64,000 nucleotides of DNA from Planctomycetota bacterium (GCA_018242605.1 JAFEBP010000004.1:509431-573430), one strand, 5' to 3'. Positions 55,001 through 62,462 are shown, counted from the first letter of the stretch. A program made the numbers and translations. Notes: generated from the sequence alone by a model not told the origin.

Positions 55001-55547
55001 GCTCATCTTTCTGCTTTTGTTCTCGACGTTCAAGAGCGTCAAGTACGCGTTGCTGGTCTTCAGCGCGGTGCCGCTGGGGCTGACGGGGGGGATCGTGGCG
55101 CTGTGGCTGCGGGGGATGCCGTTCTCGATCTCGGCGGCGGTGGGGTTCATCGCGCTCTCGGGCGTGGCGGTGCTCAACGGGCTGGTGATGGTGTCGTTCA
55201 TCAACCAGTTGCGGGCCGAGGGGCTGGGGCGCGACGCGGCGATCCTGCGGGGGTGCCTGGTGCGGCTGCGGCCGGTGCTCATGACGGCGCTGGTGGCATC
55301 GCTGGGATTCGTTCCGATGGCGCTGGCGCACGGGACGGGCGCGGAGGTGCAGAAGCCGCTGGCGACGGTGGTGATCGGCGGCCTGATCTCCAGCACGCTG
55401 CTCACGCTGGTGGTGCTGCCCGCGCTGTACAGGATCGTCACGGGGCGCGATCCGGATGGGCCGGCGGCGGCGCAGCCGTGGGAGACTCCGGAAACGGGGC
55501 CGCTGGAGGTGAAGGCGGGAGAAGCCGGAGCGGTCGCGGCGGGTTAA
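52053..55547 (+). CDS. czcA: Heavy-metal RND efflux pump (CzcA type)
   Basis: A 1164-residue inner-membrane transporter with twelve expected helices. TM4 carries DFGLIVDGAVIIVEN (about 435-449), the divalent-cation (HME1/2) form with DFG, D-G-A and E-N, in contrast to the CusA form; this favours Co, Zn or Cd over Cu or Ag. A His- and Glu-rich stretch (HGELGEHGHGEDGHEEEPE, about 685-705) lies in a periplasmic loop and may collect metal. Length is normal. The ATG at 52053 has GGAG 6 bases upstream, so the GTG at 52038 is not used. It ends the czcCBA operon. Confidence 0.93.
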   Translation: MLEGILHFSIKNRWLVLLLTVMAAGLGVYSLRRLPIDAVPDITNNQVQINATAASLSPIEVEKRVTFTIENALAGIPGLQSTRSLSRNGFAQITAVFEDDVNIYFARQQVSERLGEAKESLPPGVEPVMGPIATGLGEIYMYTVEYEHPHGAGAKFTPGEPGWQREGVYLTPEGRTLTSDLELAAYLREVQDWIIRPQLKGVKEVAGVEAIGGYVKQYHIQPDPMKLVSYGLTFAEVIDAVEKNNISTGAGYIEHKGESYLVRATGRIERPEQIEEIVVASRGGVPIRVKDIVADAGGVGIGRELRTGSASENGEEVVVSTAIMLLGANSRTVAASVDAKMTEVQRSLPAGIRAKTVLNRTKLVDATILTVQKNLLEGAVLVIVVLLLLLGNVRAALICALAIPLSMLMTATGMVQNKVSGNLMSLGAIDFGLIVDGAVIIVENCLRRLGEAQHQRGRLLTLQERLHEVMVAAKEMIQPSVYGQAIIVTVYFPILALTGVEGKMFHPMAMTVIFALVAAFVLSVTFVPAMVAVLIGGRVTEKEMFLVRWAKAAYEPVLRWSVRLRWPVAGAAVLAFAASALLFTRLGQEFAPTLDEKDLAMHAMRIPSTGITQSQAMQLEVEKAVSLIPEVAFIYSKTGTAEMATDPMPPNVSDTFIIFKDKSQWRTEAELERVIADKQAEMASVDAHAGGHGELGEHGHGEDGHEEEPELRIEGHKGALIRLIQLTVAAVPGNNYEFTQPIQMRFNELISGVRGDVAVKVYGDDFDAMEKTAARVLEVLRGIPGAADAKSEQTEGLPVMTVDIDRAAIARYGLSVHDVQEVVAVAMGGREAGKVFEGDRRFDLVVRLPDALRGRIDTLERLPIPLPERGEETRTVQLASSEEGSVAELTARPRGVGFVPLGEVARIDVAEGTNQISRENGKRRIVVQCNVRGRDLGSFVQEAQARMTAVTLPAGQWLVWGGQFENLVAAKERLTVVVPICFLLIFLLLFSTFKSVKYALLVFSAVPLGLTGGIVALWLRGMPFSISAAVGFIALSGVAVLNGLVMVSFINQLRAEGLGRDAAILRGCLVRLRPVLMTALVASLGFVPMALAHGTGAEVQKPLATVVIGGLISSTLLTLVVLPALYRIVTGRDPDGPAAAQPWETPETGPLEVKAGEAGAVAAG

Positions 55548-55613
55548 ACGCTTGTATTACGGATGGGGGCGGGGAGCAGTCGTCGTGGCTGCATCCCCGG
55601 TATCCTCTGCCCC

Positions 55614-56384
55614 ATGCTGGCGCGAGTTCAGTCGTATCTGCTGCAGGGCATTGAGGCGCTTCCGTGCGAGGTGGAGGTTGATCATGACGAAGAGATGATG
55701 CCGGGGGAATCCAAGGTAGTGACCGTGGGGCTGCCGGACGCGGCGGTGAAGGAATCCATGGAGCGGGTGCGGTCCGCGCTGGCCAACAGCGGGTACTCGG
55801 TGGGCATGGGGCGGACGGTGATCAATCTGGCGCCGGCGGACATCCGCAAAGAGGGGCCGACGTACGACCTGCCGATCGCGGTGGGGTTTCTCGCGGTGCG
55901 GGGGGTGATCCGGCCGGTGCGGGGGCCGGATGACAAGGGGCTGGACTTCCGCAAGTTGGTGTTCGCGGGGGAGTTGGCGCTGGACGGGCGGCTGCGCCCG
56001 ATCAAGGGGGCGATCGCGCTGGCGTCGCTGGCGAAAGCGCGGGGGGCCCAAGGGGTGATCGTGAGCGCGGACAACGCGGGCGAGGCGGCGGTGGTTGAGG
56101 GCGTGAATGTGTACGGGGCGCGGACGCTGAGCGAGGTGGTGGGCCTGCTCACGGGGAACATCGAGCCCGAGCCGGTGCCGCCGCCGGATATCGCGGGATT
56201 GCTGCGGGGGGGTGCCGCGCCGATTGATTTTGCGGAGGTGCGGGGGCAGGAGGGGGTGAAGCGTGCGATCATGGTGGCGGCCGGGGGATCGCACAACCTG
56301 TTGCAGTTATGCCCAAGAGGCAGGCACGGAGGGGGCCAAAGGCGCGGAGGACGGAGCCCGTCACTTGGGCATAACTTCCTGTAA
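55614..56384 (+). pseudogene. comM: Truncated comM/yifB Mg-chelatase-like ATPase
   Basis: The first 231 codons are a normal ComM/YifB N-terminus (MLARVQSYLLQGIEALPCEVEV...GLPDAAVKESMERVRSALANSGY, then the DIRKEGPTYDLPIAVGFL block and GQEGVKRAIMVAAGGSHNLL). In the family the next residues form Walker A (HNLLLxGPPGxGKT). Here the frame instead leaves the family at about 56305 and runs through foreign sequence (LCPRGRHGGG...) to a TAA at 56382-56384. The AAA+ ATPase and lid are missing, so the protein cannot work. An element inserted just before Walker A is the simplest cause; its right end is beyond the window. Confidence 0.88.
56305..56376. repeat. 13-bp perfect inverted repeat at the element's left end
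   Basis: AGTTATGCCCAAG at 56305-56317 is the exact reverse complement of CTTGGGCATAACT at 56364-56376, with 46 bases between. It lies exactly where comM similarity stops. It may be a recombinase binding site at the attachment site or the end of a transposon-like element. The first bases may be part of the comM target. Confidence 0.6.
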
Positions 56385-56486
56385 ATACGGCCAAGTGGCG
56401 GTGACGGTGGCGCTCTAGTATTTGAGACCGACTATCTGCAATGGCTCAAATCTACAGCGGGGCATCGTCGAAGGGAGGTACTGTCG

Positions 56487-56855
56487 ATGGCGACGAAAAA
56501 TCACCAGAGGTTCACCAGACACGTAATCAAGGGCATCGTCATTTCCCAATACGCTCAAGCGTTTTGGAGTGGCCTTTGGGCCGCGGTAGGCGTCGGGATT
56601 GCGATCTACGCGTTCACTGAGCGGGAGGCACTCGGCGCAGCCGCCGGATACGCCAGTGGCGTAGCCGGTGCCGCGCTCGCCATACTTGGCAACTACCCGG
56701 TGCGGGAAGCGGCTCGAAGAGCGGAACGTCTTTTCTTGGTACTCACCCTTCACCAAATGCTGCGGGTCGTTCATCATCTTCCGCCCAAGTCTCCGCCCGC
56801 GTCCTTTGTGTTCAAACGCTTTTACAAGGTTTTCGACGAGATGAGCAAGTCATGA
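56487..56855 (+). CDS. Membrane protein of unknown function (element gene)
   Basis: A 122-residue protein with two hydrophobic segments (about 25-42, GLWAAVGVGIAIYAF, and about 48-68, LGAAAGYASGVAGAALAIL) and a basic C-terminal tail. GC content is clearly lower than in host genes. The ATG at 56487 has GGAGG 8 bases upstream. Its TGA stop overlaps the ATG of the next gene by four bases (ATGA), so the two form a coupled pair. The family is not recognised. Confidence 0.6.
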   Translation: MATKNHQRFTRHVIKGIVISQYAQAFWSGLWAAVGVGIAIYAFTEREALGAAAGYASGVAGAALAILGNYPVREAARRAERLFLVLTLHQMLRVVHHLPPKSPPASFVFKRFYKVFDEMSKS

Positions 56856-57220
56856 AACCTCTGAGCCGAATCCTCTGGGACCGACTGATCCGAAGGTTGA
56901 GGCGACCCCTATTCCCCTTGGGATTTTGGACGCTGCTCGATAGAGATTCTCCAAAACTGAGCGGAGCGGTGATGTCGGAGGAAGTCGATGGGTACGTATT
57001 GGAACACCACAAGAAGATCTTGTTCAGGGTGTTCCTAATGCTCAAAAGTCACCGTCGCATAACGCGGATAGCGTGGATCGCGGGCGTGGTCTTCGGTGCT
57101 GGCATCATCATCGGTTTGCATTCAGCGTTCGCGCCCACGTACTTGAACGCGGGTCGCCAACAGGCCAAGGCCGACATCCAAAGCGCAAGTCCGCGAATCG
57201 ACAAATCAAGCCAAAAATGA
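56852..57220 (+). CDS. Membrane-anchored protein of unknown function (element gene)
   Basis: A 122-residue protein that starts inside the stop codon of the previous gene (ATGA overlap). A basic N-terminal part (WDRLIRRLRRPLFPLGFW) is followed by one membrane helix at about 74-96 (AWIAGVVFGAGIIIGLH) and a short polar tail. GC content is low for the region. It probably works with its partner gene. Neither is recognised. Confidence 0.58.
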   Translation: MKPLSRILWDRLIRRLRRPLFPLGFWTLLDRDSPKLSGAVMSEEVDGYVLEHHKKILFRVFLMLKSHRRITRIAWIAGVVFGAGIIIGLHSAFAPTYLNAGRQQAKADIQSASPRIDKSSQK

Positions 57221-57344
57221 TGCATCCGCCCATTGGCATGGCGGCATCGACACCGAGCGCTTTCCGGCCTGCGCGCGAGGGCAGGTTGATCTGACCCGAT
57301 GCTCACAACTTCGCATCCGCTTGACGGTGAACTCATTCCGATCG

Positions 57345-58358
57345 CTACTGCGGAAGGTCCGCGGCGGTCGCGTCGCCGTCGTGCCGCAGCAAGAAGTTCG
57401 CTGGCCGCTTCTCAGTGAACAAGAATTGCGGTTCCTGCAGGTTTGCTTGGAACTGTGTAAACCAGTGGGCTTGTTCTTCGGCAAGTTGAAGTCTCGCCAA
57501 GTTGAACCACAACTTCTGAGTTGAGTCGGAGAGATCAACCACGGTTCGCTTCCTGCCTTGTATCCAGATCGACAGCGATACGCGACGGTGATCTGCCGGC
57601 CCGCTGTCGAAGAACCAGTCTTGCCGAAAAGGAAATCTGTAGTACACAGTCGCACTAGGTTGAACAAATGAGCATCCGCCTTCGAAGCCTTTCCACGGTG
57701 AGGCGGAGTGCTCATCCGAAGTCAGTACGTAAGCGGGATAGGGCCTGCGCTGACTTTCGACTTCAACCCCTTGTTCATGTTGCGCTAAAAAGGCCATCTC
57801 GAACGGGTCCTCGTTCGCCTGTACGTTCACCAAGCCGATAGTCAGTACACACTGATCCACACAAAGGACCTCGTCGCTGCGATTGTGCAGCGGAATGACG
57901 ACCCAGTCATACTGATGTCGATCCCAGACGGGCTTTTTCCAAAAGTCGCGGTCGGTTAGCGGGTCTTCGGCCATCGGGTAAATGCCATTGCGAACACGAA
58001 ATCCGAGGGCGAGAATGTCTACCACGCTCTGCTGCCGCCATGACAGTTGCGTGGATCGTCGCCCAGAGTCAATCCAATGTGTTCGAAACGCCTCGAACTC
58101 TTCGACATCATGGGATCGATCTCGCCATGGCGCACAAAGGACCTCTCCGGTCCGAACGGGCCAACTGCGATCACGCAAGAAGGTCACGAACTCCTTTGCG
58201 AGCAGAAACATCGAGCCCAAAAAACCAATCACGGCCAAGTAGTCGGTGATCTCCCAGCGACGAGGGTGCCAAGGCGGGGACTCCGTCATCTCCCCGCCAC
58301 CCACTGTGGCGTTGGCGCTCGATTGATCCATATTCGACTGCCCCTTTTCGCTCACCAA
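57345..58358 (-). CDS. Single-helix membrane protein, 337 aa (element gene)
   Basis: One membrane helix near residues 40-62 (LAVIGFLGSMFLLAKEFVTFL) is followed by a roughly 270-residue soluble domain with no recognised motif; WKGFEGGCSFVQPSATVYYRFPF and SLSIWIQGRKRTVVDLS suggest beta strands. The start is GTG at 58358, with GGGAG 7 bases upstream. GC content is lower than in the host. It lies on the minus strand, 44 bases downstream of a small membrane gene (58403-58555) with which it is probably co-transcribed. Function unknown. Confidence 0.62.
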   Translation of the reverse strand: MVSEKGQSNMDQSSANATVGGGEMTESPPWHPRRWEITDYLAVIGFLGSMFLLAKEFVTFLRDRSWPVRTGEVLCAPWRDRSHDVEEFEAFRTHWIDSGRRSTQLSWRQQSVVDILALGFRVRNGIYPMAEDPLTDRDFWKKPVWDRHQYDWVVIPLHNRSDEVLCVDQCVLTIGLVNVQANEDPFEMAFLAQHEQGVEVESQRRPYPAYVLTSDEHSASPWKGFEGGCSFVQPSATVYYRFPFRQDWFFDSGPADHRRVSLSIWIQGRKRTVVDLSDSTQKLWFNLARLQLAEEQAHWFTQFQANLQEPQFLFTEKRPANFLLRHDGDATAADLPQ

Positions 58359-58402
58359 CGGTCTCCCTCACGCAAGTCTAAAGGCCGTAAGTCACGACCG
58401 TA

Positions 58403-58555
58403 TCAACTGCCCGCGGACGATCGGGCTGGCTCAGGGGCCGCGTAGGCGGCGCGGTAGAAGTGCCACTTTGCGATCACGACGCCGACCAGCACGGAGATGA
58501 CGAAGCCAAGAAGGAATGCCTCCACATACCGGGCGCGAATGACGGGTCGGGCCAT
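58403..58555 (-). CDS. Small membrane protein, 50 aa (element gene)
   Basis: The frame reads MARPVIRARYVEAFLLGFV, then ISVLVGVVIAKWHFYRAAY and a short polar tail ending at TGA 58403-58405. A single membrane helix (about 13-33) follows a basic N-terminus, giving a likely inside-N orientation. There is no SD before the ATG (the sequence there is CCTCCCTCC), which weakens the call. Host-like third-position GC and the location just upstream of the minus-strand gene at 57345 speak for it. Confidence 0.42.
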   Translation of the reverse strand: MARPVIRARYVEAFLLGFVISVLVGVVIAKWHFYRAAYAAPEPARSSAGS

Positions 58556-58703
58556 GGAGGGAGGGTACCGAACCACCGGTCGTCTGGAAAGCGCGCAGAA
58601 TCGAGGAACTAGTTACCCCCCACCCCTCGTGGGCGCGGGGCAATCGGGGCAGTAGGGGCACGCCCGCGGCCGTGGTCCCCGCCGGGGAATCCCGCCGCTC
58701 CCC

Positions 58704-58752
58704 TTGCGGCGCTCATGCCGTTGGCTATTATTGATAATGCGTTCTCAATAAT
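58704..58752 (+). promoter_or_regulatory. Promoter with an overlapping palindrome before the methyltransferase gene
   Basis: A -35-like TTGCGG (58704-58709) and a -10-like TATTAT (58726-58731) are 16 bases apart, upstream of the ATG at 58776. The -10 overlaps a perfect inverted repeat ATTATTGA (58727-58734) and TCAATAAT (58745-58752) with a 10-base spacer. This is the AT-richest point of the neighbourhood. A repressor site over the promoter is a likely reading; no matching regulator gene was identified. Confidence 0.5.
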
Positions 58753-58775
58753 GCACATCCGCCCCGGAGCCCGCC

Positions 58776-60083
58776 ATGGTCGTTGAACTCCGCCCCATCG
58801 AGTCCGTCAAGCCCTACCACCGCAACCCGCGCAAGAACGAGGCCGCCGTCGAGGTCGTTGCCAAGTCGCTGCGGGAGTTTGGGTTCAGACAACCGCTCGT
58901 GATTGACGCCGACGGCGTGGTGATCGTCGGCCACACGCGGCTGAAGGCTGCCCAGAAGTTGGGGTTGGCGCAGGTGCCGGTGCACGTGGCCGAGGGGCTC
59001 ACACCGGCGCAGGCGGCGGCGTACCGCATCGCCGACAACCAGACCGCCAGCATCGCCGAATGGGACCTGGAACTCCTGCCCCTGGAACTGACCGACCTCA
59101 AGGAGATGAACTTCGACCTCGGGCTGTTGGGCTGGACGCCCGAGGAGTTGGGCGAGATCATGGCCCCGCCCGGCAACCCCGGCCTCACCGACCCCGACGA
59201 CGTGCCCGAGCCGCCGGACGCCGCGACGACGCAGCCCGGCGACCTGTGGGTGCTGGGGAACCACCGCCTGCTGTGCGGGGACAGCAGCCTGCCCGCGGAC
59301 GTGGACCGCCTGCTGGACGGCAAGCCGATCCACCTCTGCAACACCGATCCTCCGTATAACGTTCGAGTCGAGCCGCGCAGCAACAACGCCATCGTCGCGG
59401 GGCTCAGTTCCTTCTCCCTGCCCGACAAGGCTGACCAGCACGACCAGCAGAGCGCGGACCTGAACCGTTACCCCGAGAAGGGCCGCGCCACCCATAAGAA
59501 ACTCCGCGCCAAGGACCGCCCCCTCGCCAACGACTTCGTGAGCGACGCCGAGTTCGACCGCCTGCTGTCGGCGTGGTTCGGGAACATCTCGCGCGTGCTG
59601 GTGCCCGGCGGCTGCTTCTACATCTGGGGGGGCTACGCCAACTGCGGCAACTACCCGCCGGTGCTGAAGGCCAACGAACTCTACTTCGCGCAGGCGATCA
59701 TCTGGGACAAGCAGCACCCGGTGCTGACCCGCAAGGACTTCATGGGGGCGCACGAGTGGTGCTTCTACGGCTGGCGGGAGGGGGCCGGGCACCACTTCTA
59801 CGGCCCCAACAACGTGCCGGACCTGTGGCACGTCAAGAAGGTGAACCCGCAGAGCATGGTGCACCTCACCGAGAAGCCGGTGGAGTTGGCGGCCCGCGCG
59901 ATGTCCTACTCGTCCAAGGCGGGCGAGCACGTGCTGGACCTCTTCGGCGGTTCGGGCAGCACCCTGATGGCCGCGGAGCAGCAGGGCCGGCGCGCGTTCC
60001 TGATGGAGTTGGACCCGCTGTACTGCGACGTGATTGTGCAGCGCTGGGAGCAGTTCACGGGAAAGAAGGCCGAGCGTGTGTAG
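58776..60083 (+). CDS. ParB-domain/DNA methyltransferase fusion
   Basis: A 435-residue protein. The N-terminal ParB-like domain (about 3-90) has VKPYHRNPRKN, LREFGFRQPLVIDADGVVIVGHTR and the helix AAYRIADNQTA. The C-terminal part is a beta-class N6/N4 DNA methyltransferase with DPPYNV (191-196), the target-side region, and the SAM motif LDLFGGSGSTLMA (about 388-400). This fusion is common in phages and integrative elements, where it modifies DNA without a partner nuclease. The ATG at 58776 has GGAG 6 bases upstream. No restriction gene is nearby. The target sequence is unknown. Confidence 0.9.
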   Translation: MVVELRPIESVKPYHRNPRKNEAAVEVVAKSLREFGFRQPLVIDADGVVIVGHTRLKAAQKLGLAQVPVHVAEGLTPAQAAAYRIADNQTASIAEWDLELLPLELTDLKEMNFDLGLLGWTPEELGEIMAPPGNPGLTDPDDVPEPPDAATTQPGDLWVLGNHRLLCGDSSLPADVDRLLDGKPIHLCNTDPPYNVRVEPRSNNAIVAGLSSFSLPDKADQHDQQSADLNRYPEKGRATHKKLRAKDRPLANDFVSDAEFDRLLSAWFGNISRVLVPGGCFYIWGGYANCGNYPPVLKANELYFAQAIIWDKQHPVLTRKDFMGAHEWCFYGWREGAGHHFYGPNNVPDLWHVKKVNPQSMVHLTEKPVELAARAMSYSSKAGEHVLDLFGGSGSTLMAAEQQGRRAFLMELDPLYCDVIVQRWEQFTGKKAERV

Positions 60084-60128
60084 CCCGCGGAGGCCGTTGG
60101 TCGCCCCAAACCGCACAGATTCGCCCCC

Positions 60129-60545
60129 ATGGAGCCCACCGAAGCCAACCTGACGCCCCGGCAAGAGCGAGCGATCGCGGCGCTGATCGCCGAGCCCACG
60201 CACGTCATGGCGGCGGAGAAGGCCAACGTACCCCTGCGGACGCTCAAGGACTGGCTGCACCGGCCGGACTTCAAGGCTGCGTTCCAGAAGGCCCGCCGCG
60301 AGACGTTCACGCAGGCGATGAGCATGGCGACGCGCTACGCGCCGATGGCGCTGCAAACGTTGCTCAAAATCAGTTCCGACCCCTCGGCGCCTCATGCGGC
60401 GCGGGTCAGCGCTTCAACGGCGGTGCTGAAGTTCGGCCGCGAGTCGATGGAGTTGGACCACCTCGCCGAGCGCATCGAGCATCTGGAGCAAACGGTCGGA
60501 TCTCAGAAGCCGGACTCGTACAACGCCGGGCAGCGCGCGGTGTAG
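60129..60545 (+). CDS. Phage-type HTH protein (terminase-associated)
   Basis: A 138-residue protein that opens with LTPRQERAIAALIAEPTHVMAAEKANVPLRTLKDWLHRPDF (about 8-50), an HTH of the phBC6A51/terminase-small-subunit-like kind, then a helical region KISSDPSAPHAARVSASTAVLKFG that is typical of the family. It may bind the packaging site of the element or act as a regulator. It starts 45 bases after the methyltransferase stop and shares its strand. No strong SD is visible. Confidence 0.72.
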   Translation: MEPTEANLTPRQERAIAALIAEPTHVMAAEKANVPLRTLKDWLHRPDFKAAFQKARRETFTQAMSMATRYAPMALQTLLKISSDPSAPHAARVSASTAVLKFGRESMELDHLAERIEHLEQTVGSQKPDSYNAGQRAV

Positions 60546-60606
60546 GCGTCGCCCGCGGCCACGCACATCTCGCCCCGCGGCCGGGGGCGGATCACGGAGC
60601 ATTGTC

Positions 60607-60939
60607 ATGGAGCACGTCACGGACGCGGCGAACGGGTTGGAAGGGCAGGACGGATTGGACGGCGGCGTAGGGGACGAAGCGGGTACCAGTCACGCCCCGC
60701 CGTCGCGGCGGTCGCGGCGGGCGGCGGTGGTCATCCGTTGGTTGGACTCGGCGTGGACGGCCGCCATCTGGACCCTGGCGGTGGTCCTCTTGATTCAGAT
60801 CATCGTGGATGCGACACGCGGGGCCGCCGCCAAGCCCAAGCCCCCGCTGGCGGCCGCGCCCCTCAGTGACGCCGCCCCGGCGTCGGCCGGGGCAGCATTG
60901 CAGGGCGGTGGCGATGGGGCCGGGAAGCCGGGGCGCTAG
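60607..60939 (+). CDS. Single-helix protein, 110 aa (element gene)
   Basis: A Gly-rich N-terminus (GLEGQDGLDGGVGDEAG) leads to one membrane helix (about 50-68, AIWTLAVVLLIQIIVD) and an Ala/Pro-rich, disordered tail. It ends four bases past the stop of the convergent minus-strand gene at 60936. No family is recognised. The reading frame and helix support it, but function is not known. Confidence 0.5.
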   Translation: MEHVTDAANGLEGQDGLDGGVGDEAGTSHAPPSRRSRRAAVVIRWLDSAWTAAIWTLAVVLLIQIIVDATRGAAAKPKPPLAAAPLSDAAPASAGAALQGGGDGAGKPGR

Positions 60940-61181
60940 TGGCCGGGGGCGTCCATCGGCCGGGGGTTCGCGTCGGGCGCTGGGCGGCGCAGCCGCGCCG
61001 CGGAGGCGAAGGTGGTCTTGCGGCCGGTGCGTTCGTTGACCACATCCACCCGCGTAAGCCAGCGGGAGTTGCCCCGGTTGAAGTTGGGCACCTCGCGGAT
61101 AGCGAGCACGCGGACGGTGGTGAGGACGCCGGAGACCTTGGCGGTGTACCGGCCGCCGACGGTGATGTCAGAGAGTTTCAT
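60936..61181 (-). CDS. Small protein, 81 aa (element gene)
   Basis: It begins MKLSDITVGGRYTAKVSGVLTTVRV, a short beta-rich pattern found in small proteins of phages and integrative elements in Planctomycetes and Proteobacteria. The tail is basic. It lies 3 bases after the HARE-HTH gene stop, on the same strand, so it is the last gene of that operon. It overlaps the end of the convergent plus-strand gene at 60939. Function unknown. Confidence 0.68.
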   Translation of the reverse strand: MKLSDITVGGRYTAKVSGVLTTVRVLAIREVPNFNRGNSRWLTRVDVVNERTGRKTTFASAARLRRPAPDANPRPMDAPGH

Positions 61182-61184
61182 GGT

Positions 61185-61769
61185 TCAGGCCCCCTTCCCG
61201 GCGACGAAGACCCCGCGGTCGTGCTTCTTGAACCGCGCCGCGTTCCCCTTGGCGGCGATCTCGCGGATGATGGCGGCGTACAAGGTGGCCTCGGGGGTCT
61301 TGCCTTCGGGGCTCGACCACAGGTGCTTGGCCTGCATCGCGGCAATCATCTCGGTGGCCCGCATCGGCACCTTGCTCTCGGCGATGACCATCGCGGCGGC
61401 GTCGAGGCAGGAGACGCGCTTGGCCTTGGGGGGCTTGGGTGCCTTCACCTTCGCCGCCTTGGGTTCCTTGGCGGGCTTGGGGGGCTTCGCGGTCGTGGGG
61501 GTCTTGGCCCGCTTCCCGCCCTTGGCGGGGACGTTGGCCCCGTTCGCGTCCTTGGCGGCCTCGGCGGCGGTGGCGGGGGTCGCGGGGGTTGCGGCGTCAG
61601 GGCCGTCGGTTTCCGTTCCGGTGATCTCGGCGTCAAGCCGCGCGATGCGGGCCTGAATCTCGCTCGCCGCGGCCTTGCGGGCCTTGGCGGCGGCGTCGAT
61701 GGCGGCCTTGGCGCTGCGGACGGCGCTGGCGGGCTTCTTGGCGGGGGACTTGGACTTGGTGCTGCTCAT
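61185..61769 (-). CDS. HARE-HTH domain protein
   Basis: A 194-residue protein. The first 100 residues are an Ala/Lys/Pro-rich, disordered stretch (KPASAVRSAKAAIDAAAKARK..., KAKRVS). The C-terminal 80 residues form a HARE-HTH winged helix (SCLDAAAMVIAESKVPMRATEMIAAMQ, ATLYAAIIREIAAKG, FKKHDRGVFV). Such domains occur in restriction and chromatin proteins and in RNA polymerase delta; here it may bind DNA of the element. The ATG at 61769 has GGAG 6 bases upstream; an ATG four codons earlier is not used. It heads the pair with the 81-residue gene. Confidence 0.8.
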   Translation of the reverse strand: MSSTKSKSPAKKPASAVRSAKAAIDAAAKARKAAASEIQARIARLDAEITGTETDGPDAATPATPATAAEAAKDANGANVPAKGGKRAKTPTTAKPPKPAKEPKAAKVKAPKPPKAKRVSCLDAAAMVIAESKVPMRATEMIAAMQAKHLWSSPEGKTPEATLYAAIIREIAAKGNAARFKKHDRGVFVAGKGA

Positions 61770-61856
61770 GTGAATCTCCAATCTGAGGTGGGAACCCGCC
61801 GCACGCCGCGGCGGGGAATCGGGGTTCGCGCGGTTCCCCGCGCGTCCCCGGCGGGG

Positions 61857-62111
61857 TTAGAGGTCGCTCAACTTCTGGATGGCGTCCCGGTACTCGAAGA
61901 CATCGCCCCGCGTGCCGCGGCGGCCTTCAAGCGTCTCGTGCAGGCATTCGGCCATCGAGGCGATGTCGTCCTCGTTGTCGGCCTCGACGCGGTGGGTGCG
62001 GGTGCCCGCGGGGGTGAGGATTTCAACCTCGATGAAGGACGCTTTGTCTTTGCGGCGGAGGATGGCGAAGTTCCCGGTGGTCGCGGCGAGGTGCAGTTCG
62101 GTGATGCGCAT
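61857..62111 (-). CDS. Small protein, 84 aa (element gene)
   Basis: A short protein with the pattern MRITELHLAATTGNFAILRRKDKASFIEVEIL followed by two helices. AAGGAG lies 7 bases upstream of the ATG at 62111, which makes expression likely. No family is recognised. It belongs to a string of small minus-strand genes between 62675 and 60936 in the element. Confidence 0.62.
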   Translation of the reverse strand: MRITELHLAATTGNFAILRRKDKASFIEVEILTPAGTRTHRVEADNEDDIASMAECLHETLEGRRGTRGDVFEYRDAIQKLSDL

Positions 62112-62171
62112 GGGTGGGCTCCTTTGGGTGGGGGTGGGGGTTGGTGCGGGGGTTGGCGTGGGGGCGGCGGG

Positions 62172-62423
62172 TTACTCGGCGTCGGCCAAGAACTCCTCGA
62201 TGTCCTCGGGGTCCTTGTTGCTCATGATCCCGACCAGCCCAATCAACCCGCTGCGGATGCGGTACAGGTCGCCCGCGAAGCCCCAATCCCCCGGCTTGGC
62301 GTTCGCTTGCTTGGCGTGGGCGTCGAGTTCCATCTGCAGCACGTCCATCAGGCGGGCGATGTCGCTGGCGCGGGCGGCGTAGGTCTCGGCGGCGGTGGGT
62401 TCTGGCTTCTTGGCGTTCTTCAT
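62172..62423 (-). CDS. Small helical protein, 83 aa (element gene)
   Basis: Translation starts MKNAKKPEPTAAETYAARASDIARLMDVLQ, all-helical with an acidic C-terminus (EDIEEFLADAE). GGAG lies 9 bases before the ATG at 62423. No family is recognised. The opening MKNA is shared with the neighbouring 70-residue gene at 62463, so the two may have similar upstream or N-terminal elements. Confidence 0.62.
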   Translation of the reverse strand: MKNAKKPEPTAAETYAARASDIARLMDVLQMELDAHAKQANAKPGDWGFAGDLYRIRSGLIGLVGIMSNKDPEDIEEFLADAE

Positions 62424-62462
62424 GGCGGGGATCTCCGGTGCGGGGTGTGGGGGTTGGGTGGG

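Noticed and set aside
56305..56376. The 13-bp inverted repeat as a terminator of comM
   Set aside because: The 46-base gap between the arms and the absence of a T-run make an intrinsic terminator unlikely; the position at the break in comM fits an element end better.
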